Source: Levilactobacillus zymae DSM 19395 (GTDB lineage Bacteria; Bacillota; Bacilli; Lactobacillales; Lactobacillaceae). From it: a stretch of DNA of 34,098 nt. Location: NCBI RefSeq assembly GCF_001434115.1, contig NZ_AZDW01000041.1, forward strand, positions 1 to 34,098, read 5' to 3'. Positions 14,839 through 22,722 of this stretch are shown one piece after another. The notes beneath the pieces were generated by a model that did not search any database, was not told the origin of the DNA, and worked only from the letters and a program-made list of their open reading frames with translations. The position numbers and the translations under genes are program-made. Position 1 is the stretch's first letter; every line of letters begins with the position of its first letter.

Positions 14839-14879
14839 TAAAAAAAGTGGTACGCCTGCCAACCGGCAACCGCACCACC
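14839..14879 (-). terminator. Terminator of the RNase Y-like gene
   Basis: Stem of 14871-14878 with 14847-14854 (one wobble), an inner TGCC/GGCA helix, and seven T on the minus strand (14840-14846). It lies ten bases after the stop codon. Confidence 0.8.
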
Positions 14880-14888
14880 CTCGGCGAC

Positions 14889-16493
14889 CTACGAAGCATT
14901 GGCCGCTTTTTTCTTTTTCTTCTTCTTTTTCTTTTCGTCGCCGACGTATTCGACCGCCGTGAGCTTCCGAATCGTGGTGACCTTGATCTTCCCGGGATAG
15001 GTGAGTTCGGCTTCGACGCGCTTGGCCACTTCCTGGGTCAGATTGGCCGCCGCCTGGTCGTTGAGCGTTTGCGGGTTCACGATGATCCGCAATTCCCGAC
15101 CGGCTTGAATCGCGTAGCTTTCCGTGACGCCGTCCTGGTCGTTGGCAATCTTTTCTAGTGACCGCAGCCGGTTAATGTAATCTTCCACGGACTCACTCCG
15201 CGCCCCCGGCCGGGCCCCGGAAATCGCATCGGCCGCCGCGACCAGGTCAGAAATTGGCGAGGTTTTCTCCACGTCACCGTGGTGCGCGGCAATCGCGTTG
15301 ATGACTACCGGATCTTCTTGGTACTTCTCGGCAAACTCAACCCCGATTTCCACGTGGGTGCCCTCGACTTCGTGGTCGATGGCCTTCCCCAGGTCATGCA
15401 AAAGCCCGGCCCGTCGTGCTAAGCGGGTGTTGTACCCTAAGCGCGCGGCCATGGCTCCGGTCATCTGCGCCACTTCGATCGAGTGTTGCAGGACGTTTTG
15501 GCCGTAGCTGGTCCGGTACTTGAGGCGGCCAATCAGCTTCATCAAGTCGGGATGCATCCACCCCACGTGCAAGAGGCTGACGGCCTGTTCCCCGGTCTCC
15601 CAGAGGCTGTGGTTGACGTCGCGTTGGGCGTTTTCCACCTGCGTTTCGATCTGGTTAGCCGAGATGCGCCGACTGGCTACCAGGTTGGTGATGGCGACTC
15701 TGGCGACCTCCCGCCGAATCGGGTCGTGCGTGCTGATAAATAACGTGGTGTTGTCGTCCGGTACGAAGATCAGGTCCGTCCCGGTCAGCGTCTCGAGTAA
15801 CCGAATGTGCTGGCCGTCGCGACCGATGATCTTGCTACGGACTTCGCCGTTGGGTACCGTGACCGTGTGTTCCAGGTGTTCCTTAGGCAGGTCTTGCGGC
15901 CCCGATTGGGTGGCGGGTAAGACCACGTCTTTGGCCCAGCGCTCGGCGTTGGCCTCGGCGTTGTCGTTTTGCGCCTTGATCTCGATGTCCCGGTCGCGCT
16001 TCAACTCGATCTCCGCTTGCCGGAGCACCTCATCTTGCGCGGCCTGGGTATCCATCCCCGCGCGTTGGGCTAACGTGGTCGTGCGCGTCTCCCGCAGCTC
16101 CGCGGCTTGGTCCCGCAAATCGTGAATGGCGTGGCGCTGTTGCTGGTTGACCTGGCTGCGTTGGTCGAGCATCGTGGTCTGTTCATCCAACCGGACGGCC
16201 ATCTGGTCTAACAATTGTTCGCGTTGCTGGCGGCGCTGTTCTCGCACCGCAATATCACTTTGTTGTTCGGTCAATTCGTCCTTGACGGATTGCTGATAGG
16301 CTAAGGTTTCTCGTTGGTTTTTCGCTTGTAACTTTGCGACTTTCGCCTTGGTTTTCGCCGTGGCTTCAGCGACAATGTCACGCGCCTGTTCCTGCACCGC
16401 GAGGAGTTCCTGGTGGTGTTGGTGTTGACGCACGAGATAACCCAGTACCAGCCCAATCAATAACAGACCGATTATCAATCCAGTTATTAACAA
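14889..16493 (-). CDS. rny: Ribonuclease Y-like endoribonuclease, divergent, with Lys-rich tail
   Basis: 534 residues in RNase Y order: N-terminal membrane helix (about 2-20), long Gln/Glu/Arg coiled coil (about 25-200), KH domain (about 208-275, with KIIGRDGQHI) and HD domain (about 335-428; metal motif His366-Asp367 in LLHDLGKA, and AAHHGDVE). RNase Y starts mRNA decay at the membrane. Differences from canonical Rny: RDGQHI for RDGRNI, an altered strand LIFVPDDNTTLF, and a C-terminal run of nine Lys (521-529) after the usual VEYVG end. The context is not the recA-side locus usual for rny, so this may be a second paralogue. Start is the TTG at 16493, nine bases after AAGGAG. Confidence 0.82.
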   Translation of the reverse strand: MLITGLIIGLLLIGLVLGYLVRQHQHHQELLAVQEQARDIVAEATAKTKAKVAKLQAKNQRETLAYQQSVKDELTEQQSDIAVREQRRQQREQLLDQMAVRLDEQTTMLDQRSQVNQQQRHAIHDLRDQAAELRETRTTTLAQRAGMDTQAAQDEVLRQAEIELKRDRDIEIKAQNDNAEANAERWAKDVVLPATQSGPQDLPKEHLEHTVTVPNGEVRSKIIGRDGQHIRLLETLTGTDLIFVPDDNTTLFISTHDPIRREVARVAITNLVASRRISANQIETQVENAQRDVNHSLWETGEQAVSLLHVGWMHPDLMKLIGRLKYRTSYGQNVLQHSIEVAQMTGAMAARLGYNTRLARRAGLLHDLGKAIDHEVEGTHVEIGVEFAEKYQEDPVVINAIAAHHGDVEKTSPISDLVAAADAISGARPGARSESVEDYINRLRSLEKIANDQDGVTESYAIQAGRELRIIVNPQTLNDQAAANLTQEVAKRVEAELTYPGKIKVTTIRKLTAVEYVGDEKKKKKKKKKAANAS

Positions 16494-16519
16494 TTTAACT
16501 TACTCCTTAATTTGACTCC

Positions 16520-16588
16520 CGAGAAACGCTCCCGGGTGGGTTGGTCAGGTTTCTCGTTAATTATACGCCATTTTCAAGGACAACCCAA
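16520..16588 (-). promoter_or_regulatory. Promoter and leader hairpin of the RNase Y-like gene
   Basis: On the minus strand TTGGGT (16588-16583) and TATAAT (16565-16560) are 17 bp apart. The leader can form CGAGAAAC/GTTTCTCG (16549-16556 with 16520-16527) right after the likely start site. No T tract follows, so it is a leader structure rather than a terminator. Confidence 0.6.
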
Positions 16589-16592
16589 CTCT

Positions 16593-17279
16593 TCAATTTG
16601 CCGGCGGTGTCATGGCGACCGGTAAGAACAACCAGGCCAGTAACCCCGCCTTAAGCCCACTGGCCACCCACAACACGGTCGGTGCGGCCCACTGCGCTAA
16701 GGCCGCACCAATCCCACAGCCTAATAAAAAGGTGCCGATGGTCCAGGCGAACTGGCGCTGGCGGTGCCGGGCTACCGGATCACGTTGCACCCAGGCCTGG
16801 TAGGTCGCTGTCGCCAAATTCTTGGTGTTGCCGGTCATGATGCCGTTATTGATGGCGATGCCGCCCACCTCACGAAACACCGTGAGTTCGTAACCGGCCA
16901 CGACCCCCAGCAAAAAGATCAACCAGGCGGTCGGTAACGTGGTCTGTAAGCCCGCCAACGCCAAGTACACGCTCACGTCAACGGCCATCAGCCAGCGCAT
17001 TTGGCGCCGAGCGTTGCCCCGACTCAGGTGGTCACTTAACCCCTGCGCCCCGAAGCAACCCAGAAAATACCCGATCAAAACGGGAACGTTGACCCAGGCG
17101 GCCGCCCAGCCGGACTGGACGAACTTGACCATCAGGACCACTAAGTTTCCCGTCTGTGCGCTGACAAAGACGGCCCCGTGATTCAGGAAAGTGTCGGCAT
17201 CGATCATCCCCATCACCAGCGTGGCGCCAAGCGTCAGGATGGTCTGGGTCAACGGCCGAAATGTGGCGGTCTGCGGCAT
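16593..17279 (-). CDS. DUF1275 / YoaK-family membrane protein
   Basis: 228 residues with about six hydrophobic segments and the family motifs SAQTGNL (near residue 41) and NNGIMTGNTKNL in the second half; length is typical. It is a plasma-membrane protein of the YoaK/DUF1275 family, whose transport substrate, if any, is unknown. The ATG at 17279 has AAGGAGG seven bases upstream. It starts 15 bases after the stop of the upstream alpha/beta-hydrolase gene, so the two form an operon read from the promoter at 18271-18300. The downstream spacer contains the RNase Y promoter and no evident terminator, so read-through into that gene is possible. Confidence 0.85.
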   Translation of the reverse strand: MPQTATFRPLTQTILTLGATLVMGMIDADTFLNHGAVFVSAQTGNLVVLMVKFVQSGWAAAWVNVPVLIGYFLGCFGAQGLSDHLSRGNARRQMRWLMAVDVSVYLALAGLQTTLPTAWLIFLLGVVAGYELTVFREVGGIAINNGIMTGNTKNLATATYQAWVQRDPVARHRQRQFAWTIGTFLLGCGIGAALAQWAAPTVLWVASGLKAGLLAWLFLPVAMTPPAN

Positions 17280-17294
17280 GGTGGGGCCTCCTTT

Positions 17295-18239
17295 CTAGTG
17301 GAAGTACTGCGTAAGGAAGTGTTTCACGGTCGACTGGTACAACTGCGGATCGTGCGACAACGCCGCGGCGTGCTTGGCACCGGGGACCACTAACAATTGT
17401 TTGGGCCCGGCGTCGGCGTGATAGACCTGGTAGACCATCTTGGTCGGCACGAAGGTGTCCGCCCCCCCGTGAATGAACAGCATCGGTTTATGATTCTTCT
17501 TGACCGCGCTCACCGCGTCGGCGTCCTTAAAACTAAAGCCGGCCCGTAACCGGGTGACCGCGCTAGTCATGGGCACCAGCGGCCAGTACGGTAGGTTGTA
17601 CATCTGGCGGGCCTGGTAGCGAATCTCATCGTCGGCCGTGGTGTAGCCGCAGTCTTCAATGTAGGCTTTCAGTTGCGTGGGCGTCTTCAGGCCGCTAGCA
17701 ATCATGGTCGTGGCCCCGCCCATCGAGACCCCGAAGAGCACGATTTGCGACTGCTTACCTTGGCGGGCAATCACCTGATTGATCCACTTGAGGTAGTCGC
17801 GACTTTCGAAATAGCCGTAGCTCATGGCCTTGCCGCCACTTACGCCCTGGGCCCGGTCGTCGGGAACCAGCACGTTATAACCTAATTGGTGGAACATGCC
17901 GGCGTACCCGCCCATCTGTTCCTTGCTGGACGCGAAACCGTGGACCAGAACCACGGTCTGCTTGGTGGCGCGGGCCGCCGGGATGTAGTTGGCGACGAGC
18001 TTAAAGTTGGCGTCCGCCGCCGTTTCGGTCCAACGGTACTTCTTAGCCGTCTGGTACCAGTGCTTTTGCGCGTACAACGGATCGTTGGTGGTCAGGGCCT
18101 TGGGCGCTCCGATGAAACTCTTTTTACCCCGGGCGACCGTCATGTTGTAGAAGTAAAAACTGGCCCCCACCAGTGCCACGACGATCACACCCACAAAAAC
18201 TCCGCCGGCAATCAGCCAGCGCTTTAAAACCTTATTCAA
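17295..18239 (-). CDS. Membrane-anchored alpha/beta hydrolase (serine esterase/peptidase-like)
   Basis: 314 residues. An N-terminal transmembrane anchor (about 8-31) leads into an alpha/beta-hydrolase domain placed outside the membrane. Visible: the HGFASSKEQ oxyanion segment, the nucleophile elbow GVSMGG, the acid in HGGADTFVP and the base His in AKHAAAL. Proteins of this type in lactobacilli are often annotated as cell-surface hydrolases; the substrate is not known. Start is the TTG at 18239, eight bases after AAGGGGG; no ATG fits. First gene of the two-gene operon with the YoaK-family protein, divergent from pepF. Confidence 0.85.
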   Translation of the reverse strand: MNKVLKRWLIAGGVFVGVIVVALVGASFYFYNMTVARGKKSFIGAPKALTTNDPLYAQKHWYQTAKKYRWTETAADANFKLVANYIPAARATKQTVVLVHGFASSKEQMGGYAGMFHQLGYNVLVPDDRAQGVSGGKAMSYGYFESRDYLKWINQVIARQGKQSQIVLFGVSMGGATTMIASGLKTPTQLKAYIEDCGYTTADDEIRYQARQMYNLPYWPLVPMTSAVTRLRAGFSFKDADAVSAVKKNHKPMLFIHGGADTFVPTKMVYQVYHADAGPKQLLVVPGAKHAAALSHDPQLYQSTVKHFLTQYFH

Positions 18240-18270
18240 CTGTATTTCCCCCTTAATTTTGCCTAGAGAT

Positions 18271-18300
18271 AGTATACAGGGGTTCTATCCCTCAGCGCAA
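18271..18300 (-). promoter_or_regulatory. Promoter of the hydrolase-yoaK operon
   Basis: On the minus strand TTGCGC (18300-18295) and TATACT (18276-18271) are separated by 18 bp, giving a leader of about 25 nt before the TTG start. Confidence 0.65.
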
Positions 18301-18312
18301 TCGTTAAGAAGT

Positions 18313-18322
18313 TTGCTATAAT
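18313..18322 (+). promoter_or_regulatory. Candidate extended -10 promoter of pepF
   Basis: TTTGCTATAAT: a perfect TATAAT (18317-18322) with the TGn extension. No clear -35 is found, which an extended -10 tolerates. It is divergent from, and adjacent to, the hydrolase promoter. Confidence 0.55.
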
Positions 18323-18389
18323 ATAGCCAACTTCTGTGGCGGGGTGCCAGATGCACGCCGCACCACACACCTTAAAGGGGGATACGCCC

Positions 18390-20213
18390 ATGACTTATTC
18401 GTTAAATTGGGATCTCGATTCACTCTTCACCGGCGGGATTCACTCCGCCCAGCTAAAAGCGAAACTCAAACAAATCAAGACCGACACCGCCGCATTAGGC
18501 GACCTGCTCGACCGGTGGGACGCCACCAGTGACGCGCCCAAATTTCAACAGTTCATCAAGCTCATCACCCAGCTACAGGCCATCGAAGCCGGTCTCGCCC
18601 AGGCGAACCTGTTCGTCAGTGCGATTGGGTCCGCCGACATCGCCAACCCCGACGTTGCGCCCACCGAAGACCGCCTGCGTAACCTGGAAACTCAGATTCA
18701 GACCGTCAGCGACAAACTCAAAAAGGTCCTGGTCCAGGTTCCCGACGCGCAATTTGCCGCAATACTCAACCTGCCGGCCCTGCAACCCATCGCCTTTAAC
18801 CTGACCGAGATGCGCGACGCCGGTAAGGAACTCCTCGACGACAAGACCGAAAACCTGATTAATCAGCTCAACCTCGACGGTAAGGCCGCCTGGAGTTCGC
18901 ATTACGATTCGCTGGTCGCCACGGTTACCGTCCCCTTCCACGACGCTAACGGTGACCCGGTGACCCTATCGGCCGGCCAAGCCGACAACAATCTGTTGGG
19001 CAACGCCGACCCGCAGTACCGCGCCGACCTCTTACCCGCCTGGGAACAGGCCTGGACGGACAAGGAACAACTCTTTGCCGACACGCTGAACCACTTGGCC
19101 GGTTTCCGTCTCACGGAATACCAGGCCCACGGCGTCAGCGACTTCTTGCGTGCCCCGTTAAAGGATAACCGGTTAAGCGCGGCGACCCTCAAGACCATCT
19201 GGCAGGTAGTCGACGATAACAAACAATTCCTGCTCGATTATCTGGATCGCAAGGCGGCCCTGTTAGGCAAGAAACACGCCGGTTGGCAGGACGTCGAGGC
19301 CCCGTTAAACCTTCCGGGCAGTCAACTCCACCACTTCACCTACGACGAAGCCGCGGCCTTTATCATCAAGCACTACGGCGAGTTCTCGCCGAAGATGGCC
19401 GCCCTGGCCCAAAAGGCCTTCGCCAACCACTGGATTGAAGCCGAAGACCGCGCGGGTAAGGCTCCCGGTGGCTGGATGGAAAGCGCGCCCGAAACCAACG
19501 AATCTCGGATCTTCATGACCTTCACCGGCTCCCCCAACGACGTGTCCACGCTAGCTCACGAACTAGGCCACGCCTTTCACTCCAGCGTGATGGGCGACCT
19601 GCCCTACCTGCGTCAGGGGTACGCCATGAACGTGGCCGAGACCGCCTCGACCTTTGGCGAATTGATTGTGGCCGACGCCAACGTTAAGGCCGCCACCAGC
19701 GACGCCGAGAAAATTACGTTACTGAACGCCAAGATGGATAACCCGGTCGCCATGTTCTTGAACATCCGGGCCCGTTTCTTATTCGAGACCCGGTTCTACC
19801 AACTCCGGCGCCAAAAATTAGTCACCCCCGCCGAACTAAACGAGCTGATGCTCAACGCCCAAAAGGAAGCCTTCGGTCACGACCTGTCGACCTACTCGCC
19901 CCACCTCTGGGCCAGCAAGTTGCATTTCTACATCGACGACCTGTCCTTCTACAACTTCCCGTACGTCTTCGGTTACCTCTTCAGCCTGGGCATCTACGCC
20001 AAGGCCCAACAGACCGATAACTTCGAGGACCAATACATCGCCCTGTTACGTGACACGGCCAACATGTCCAGCGAATCCCTGGCTCAAAAACACCTGGGCG
20101 TCGACCTGACCCAACCGGACTTCTGGTTAGCCGGCGTGGATTTGATCAAAAAAGACGTGGCCGAGTTCATGCGCCTGACCGATCCGCTAGTTCACCCGAC
20201 CCCTCGTCCTTAA
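18390..20213 (+). CDS. pepF: M3 family oligoendopeptidase PepF
   Basis: 607 residues, usual PepF length. The zinc site is the HELGH motif at residues 390-394 within STLAHELGHAFHSS, and a third ligand Glu lies downstream in the NVAETASTFGEL segment. Other M3B signatures include GGWMES before the motif and FRFxLRRQ-like RFYQLRRQ after it. It cleaves peptides of roughly 7-17 residues in the cytoplasm as part of peptide use and turnover. Start is the ATG at 18390 with AAAGGGGG upstream; the longer frame from 18336 is rejected. Transcribed alone. A sequence resembling a -10 box begins 16 bases after its stop codon, opening the structured region before the XRE gene. Confidence 0.92.
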   Translation: MTYSLNWDLDSLFTGGIHSAQLKAKLKQIKTDTAALGDLLDRWDATSDAPKFQQFIKLITQLQAIEAGLAQANLFVSAIGSADIANPDVAPTEDRLRNLETQIQTVSDKLKKVLVQVPDAQFAAILNLPALQPIAFNLTEMRDAGKELLDDKTENLINQLNLDGKAAWSSHYDSLVATVTVPFHDANGDPVTLSAGQADNNLLGNADPQYRADLLPAWEQAWTDKEQLFADTLNHLAGFRLTEYQAHGVSDFLRAPLKDNRLSAATLKTIWQVVDDNKQFLLDYLDRKAALLGKKHAGWQDVEAPLNLPGSQLHHFTYDEAAAFIIKHYGEFSPKMAALAQKAFANHWIEAEDRAGKAPGGWMESAPETNESRIFMTFTGSPNDVSTLAHELGHAFHSSVMGDLPYLRQGYAMNVAETASTFGELIVADANVKAATSDAEKITLLNAKMDNPVAMFLNIRARFLFETRFYQLRRQKLVTPAELNELMLNAQKEAFGHDLSTYSPHLWASKLHFYIDDLSFYNFPYVFGYLFSLGIYAKAQQTDNFEDQYIALLRDTANMSSESLAQKHLGVDLTQPDFWLAGVDLIKKDVAEFMRLTDPLVHPTPRP

Positions 20214-20226
20214 ACCCAACGCTTCG

Positions 20227-20404
20227 TGGTATAATGGATTTAGATATTATGGCGTGTATTAGTTGGGATAAAACTGCTCGCCTCCAGGCTAGAAATTGGT
20301 ACATGATATTTCTACGAGTGGTCGTAGCTTTCATTAAAATGTCGACTAACTATTTATTGGCAACTTAACTAATCGCACATCATCAGATATTAGAACTTAT
20401 ACCA
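20227..20404 (+). ncRNA. Candidate structured RNA or long leader before the XRE gene
   Basis: This gene-free stretch is enclosed by the 8-bp inverted repeat TGGTATAA/TTATACCA (20227-20234 with 20397-20404). Inside lie ATTAGTT/AACTAAT (20258-20264 with 20367-20373, continued by GTG/CAC), GCCT/AGGC (20280-20288), TAGAAAT/ATTTCTA (20290-20296 with 20308-20314) and CTACGA/TCGTAG (20312-20317 with 20322-20327). The last two share three bases, so they are mutually exclusive. TATAAT at 20230-20235 could instead be a -10 box; it has no good -35. No known riboswitch or 6S signature is recognised. No terminator separates it from the XRE gene. Confidence 0.5.
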
Positions 20405-20426
20405 TCATAAAGAAGTGGGTGAGCAG

Positions 20427-20849
20427 ATGTTTCCGGAACGACTTCGGGCTTTGCGCCGGGGGCAACACATTACCCTCGAACAACTGGCAGAGGCTTTGAA
20501 CCAGCAACTTTCAACGGATGACGACGAACATAAGAATACCGCTTCCCAGATTGGCAATTGGGAACGCGGCGTGCGGACACCCTCGTTCGTTGAAGTCCGC
20601 AAATTAGCAGAATATTTCGACGTGACCATGGATTACTTAGCGGGCAAGACGGAACGCGACGCCTACGATTTAAGTCGCCTGTTTCTCTCCGGCAAACAAC
20701 TCAGCTTCAACCGCGAAGTCTTGAGTGGCCAAGACCGTTACGAAATCTACCAACTGATTGACGGCTACTTGCACGGTAAGGAGAACCGCTTTACCAACAC
20801 CACGCCCAACCAGCAAGAGGAATTGGACCTGCACCTCGACGATCACTAA
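20427..20849 (+). CDS. XRE-family transcriptional regulator
   Basis: 140 residues. HTH_3-type domain about residues 2-70 (LRALRRGQHITLEQLAEALN; then NTASQIGNWERGVRTPS; then VTMDYLAGKTE), followed by a C-terminal acidic helical region that may mediate oligomerisation. An Asp/Glu-rich insert (STDDDEHKN) breaks the usual spacing between helices 2 and 3. The ATG at 20427 is chosen because a GTG at 20415 would leave no room for a ribosome site; GGTGAG is the likely site. It follows the structured region at 20227-20404 and is closed by its own terminator. No target is evident; an autoregulatory role is possible. Confidence 0.85.
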   Translation: MFPERLRALRRGQHITLEQLAEALNQQLSTDDDEHKNTASQIGNWERGVRTPSFVEVRKLAEYFDVTMDYLAGKTERDAYDLSRLFLSGKQLSFNREVLSGQDRYEIYQLIDGYLHGKENRFTNTTPNQQEELDLHLDDH

Positions 20850-20853
20850 GGTC

Positions 20854-20885
20854 AAAGTCGGCTGTTGTCAGCCGACTTTTTGTTT
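20854..20885 (+). terminator. Terminator of the XRE gene
   Basis: Perfect 11-bp stem AAAGTCGGCTG/CAGCCGACTTT (20854-20864 with 20869-20879) with a TTGT loop and a T-rich tail. Confidence 0.88.
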
Positions 20886-20994
20886 GGCGCCCTGCCCGTT
20901 TGGGGTGGTACTAGGGTTACTTCCGCCAAGCGCCATTCATTTTTTGTCAAAATCGTCATGGCACCCCATTTAATTTTACCTAGGAGGCTATCCC

Positions 20995-21846
20995 TTGAAT
21001 CCCCGTAAACTCAAAAAACTAAAAAAGACTTTCCGCCACCAACCGTTACCCCAGCAGCGCACGGCCTACATGGACCGGATGAACGGCTACTACAAGCAGT
21101 TCAACGATTACCCGGCCATCAAGTTGCTCATTAGCAACGTTTTACTGGCCGACCGCATGTTAGCCGTCGGCGACCTACCACAACAGTTGCCCCTGCTTCA
21201 ATTGCCGGATAACAGTGAAGACCTGATTTACCAAAAACTCAACCAGCTTTACCCGGCCGGCGACAAGACCGGCGACAAAATCTGGAACGACCTAATCGAT
21301 GCACTGCCGCACCTGGATCACGACCTGCGCTCCTTCCGCGACTACCTGGAAGACCATTACGGCATGTGGGCCTACACCCCGCGGCCGTTCATCAGCGACC
21401 TCGCCGACTTTGTGGGCGACCGGGCCGTCCTCGAAGTCATGGCCGGTAACGGCTACATCTCCAAGGGCCTCCGCGACGCGCACAAGACCGTCTACGCCAC
21501 GGATAGCCAGGCCTGGACCGCCGAAAACGAAACCGGCCGGCACCCCGTAACGACCATCGAGGCCTTGAGTGCCGTGGACGCCTTTCAGAAATACCACGAT
21601 CAGGTCGGCGTGGTGGTGATGTCCTGGTCCCCGGACGGCCTACCGTTGGATTGGGAACTCCTGCAAGCCATTCGCCAGTCCCACGCCACGGTGGACTTCG
21701 TGGTCCTCGGTGAACCGCACGGGGCCACCGGATCGACCAAGTTCTGGGACAACGCCGAATTTATCGAAAACGCCGCATCCCGCCAGCTGAACCGCCACTA
21801 CACCGCTATCGATCTGATTAAAGACCATGTTTATCTGGTGAAATAG
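20995..21846 (+). CDS. SAM-dependent methyltransferase-like protein
   Basis: 283 residues. A basic N terminus (PRKLKKLKKTFRHQ) and an all-helical region of about 120 residues precede a Rossmann-type domain starting with VLEVMAGNGYISKGL, which resembles methyltransferase motif I (E-x-x-x-G-x-G). ATDSQAW could be motif II, and VVVMSWSPDGLPLDW sits where motif IV is expected. No substrate-specific motif is recognised, so the acceptor (RNA, protein or small molecule) is unknown. The basic N terminus might contact nucleic acid; that is speculation. Start is the TTG at 20995, seven bases after TAGGAGG. Single gene; AAATAGC-CAA-GCTATTT right at its stop codon could be a weak hairpin end. Confidence 0.7.
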   Translation: MNPRKLKKLKKTFRHQPLPQQRTAYMDRMNGYYKQFNDYPAIKLLISNVLLADRMLAVGDLPQQLPLLQLPDNSEDLIYQKLNQLYPAGDKTGDKIWNDLIDALPHLDHDLRSFRDYLEDHYGMWAYTPRPFISDLADFVGDRAVLEVMAGNGYISKGLRDAHKTVYATDSQAWTAENETGRHPVTTIEALSAVDAFQKYHDQVGVVVMSWSPDGLPLDWELLQAIRQSHATVDFVVLGEPHGATGSTKFWDNAEFIENAASRQLNRHYTAIDLIKDHVYLVK

Positions 21847-21921
21847 CCAAGCTATTTACGACTTTAAGCCAAGAAAAATCATTTAAGCTGTCAGCATAAA
21901 TTCAAGGTATTTAAATTCCCT

Positions 21922-21950
21922 TTGTATGACATATGGTATACAATTATGAT
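21922..21950 (+). promoter_or_regulatory. Promoter and operator of the toxin-antitoxin operon
   Basis: TTGTAT (21922-21927) and TATGAT (21945-21950) are 17 bp apart. The -35 is one arm of the inverted repeat TTGTAT/ATACAA (21922-21927 with 21938-21943), which covers the spacer. This is the layout expected for autorepression by the RHH antitoxin or its complex. Confidence 0.65.
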
Positions 21951-21968
21951 TACAAGGAGGGATTATCG

Positions 21969-22241
21969 ATGCAAAATACTGATACCGATCGCGTTAACTC
22001 GCGAATCGACTCGACCATAAAGCTCAAAGCCCAAGCTGAACTTAAGAAAAACGGCTTAACTATCTCGGAATACATTCGGATTATTTTAACCGGCGTGGCT
22101 GAACACGGCCTACCAGAAAACTTCGCGATGCCTTCTACAGACGTCAACCAGGCCATCTTAGAAATGGTGGACGCTAAGGCCCAGCATCAATCGCTTCCCG
22201 GTGGGGACAGTAAAGCAGCTTTTGAACGGACACTCAAATGA
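21969..22241 (+). CDS. dinJ: Type II antitoxin, RelB/DinJ family
   Basis: 90 residues. The N-terminal ribbon-helix-helix (about residues 8-50: RVNSRIDSTIKLKAQAELKK, then GLTISEYIRIILTGVAEHG) matches RelB/DinJ antitoxins, and the acidic/flexible C terminus would wrap the toxin. It neutralises the product of the next gene and represses the operon through the inverted repeat at its promoter. The ATG at 21969 has AAGGAGG eight bases upstream; the longer open frame from 21933 is not used. Its stop TGA overlaps the toxin start (ATGA), a typical coupled pair. GC content is lower than in the neighbouring housekeeping genes, consistent with acquisition. Confidence 0.9.
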   Translation: MQNTDTDRVNSRIDSTIKLKAQAELKKNGLTISEYIRIILTGVAEHGLPENFAMPSTDVNQAILEMVDAKAQHQSLPGGDSKAAFERTLK

Positions 22242-22621
22242 TGTCGCATCGAATTGAACGAACCGCTCTGTTTCACAAACAATTTAAAAAGGTTCAGAAG
22301 GATCCCCGGTGGCGTCCAATCTTTGAGGGAATTGCCCCTTTGGAAAATAACACCTTATCTGCTTGGGATTATGTCCTAGTTTGCTTTTTTGAACGTCGCC
22401 CCATCCCGGAATATTTCTATCCACACGAACTCAAAATTTCCAACAAACTCAAACAACAAATCAAAAAACGGCTTGGTATCCATCAGAATATGACTATCAA
22501 AATCCTTGAGTTGCATTTTGATGGCCACAATGGCGATCATTTATTGGTCTATCATGACACACCAGCAATAACCACAATGATTGCTATCGGTACCCACCAT
22601 ACAATTTTCGACCAACTATAG
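22238..22621 (+). CDS. yafQ: Type II toxin, YafQ/RelE superfamily mRNA interferase, with an insertion
   Basis: 127 residues, against about 90 for E. coli YafQ. The RelE-fold order is visible: RTALFHKQFKKVQKD start, PIPEYFYPHEL (His63 at the YafQ His50 position), ELHFDG (His93), DHLLVY and the C-terminal GTHHTIF with His120 and Phe124 at the YafQ His87/Phe91 positions. The extra length is a basic segment (about residues 66-88, KISNKLKQQIKKRLG) between the two central histidine motifs. Such toxins cut mRNA in the ribosome under stress. Overlaps the antitoxin gene by four bases and is followed by a strong terminator. Two ATGs in tandem make the start uncertain by one residue. Confidence 0.85.
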   Translation: MMSHRIERTALFHKQFKKVQKDPRWRPIFEGIAPLENNTLSAWDYVLVCFFERRPIPEYFYPHELKISNKLKQQIKKRLGIHQNMTIKILELHFDGHNGDHLLVYHDTPAITTMIAIGTHHTIFDQL

Positions 22622-22630
22622 TTCATGTTA

Positions 22631-22677
22631 AAAAGACCGTTCCAGCCCACTAATTTAGTGGACCGAAACGGTCTTTT
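22631..22677. terminator. Bidirectional terminator after the toxin gene
   Basis: 11-bp stem AAAAGACCGTT/AACGGTCTTTT (22631-22641 with 22667-22677) with an inner CCACT/AGTGG helix. A and T runs on the two sides let it serve the TA operon and the convergent leftward gene. Confidence 0.85.
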
Positions 22678-22722
22678 ACTATCCGAAACCCCGTGGGCCT
22701 CTAACACAATTCAGAATAATAG

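Noticed and set aside
14910-14940. Poly-Lys codons of the RNase Y-like gene as a frameshift artefact
   Set aside because: Codons alternate AAG and AAA rather than forming one homopolymer, and the frame ends cleanly in AANAS before a well-placed terminator. It was kept as real, with a caution in the findings.
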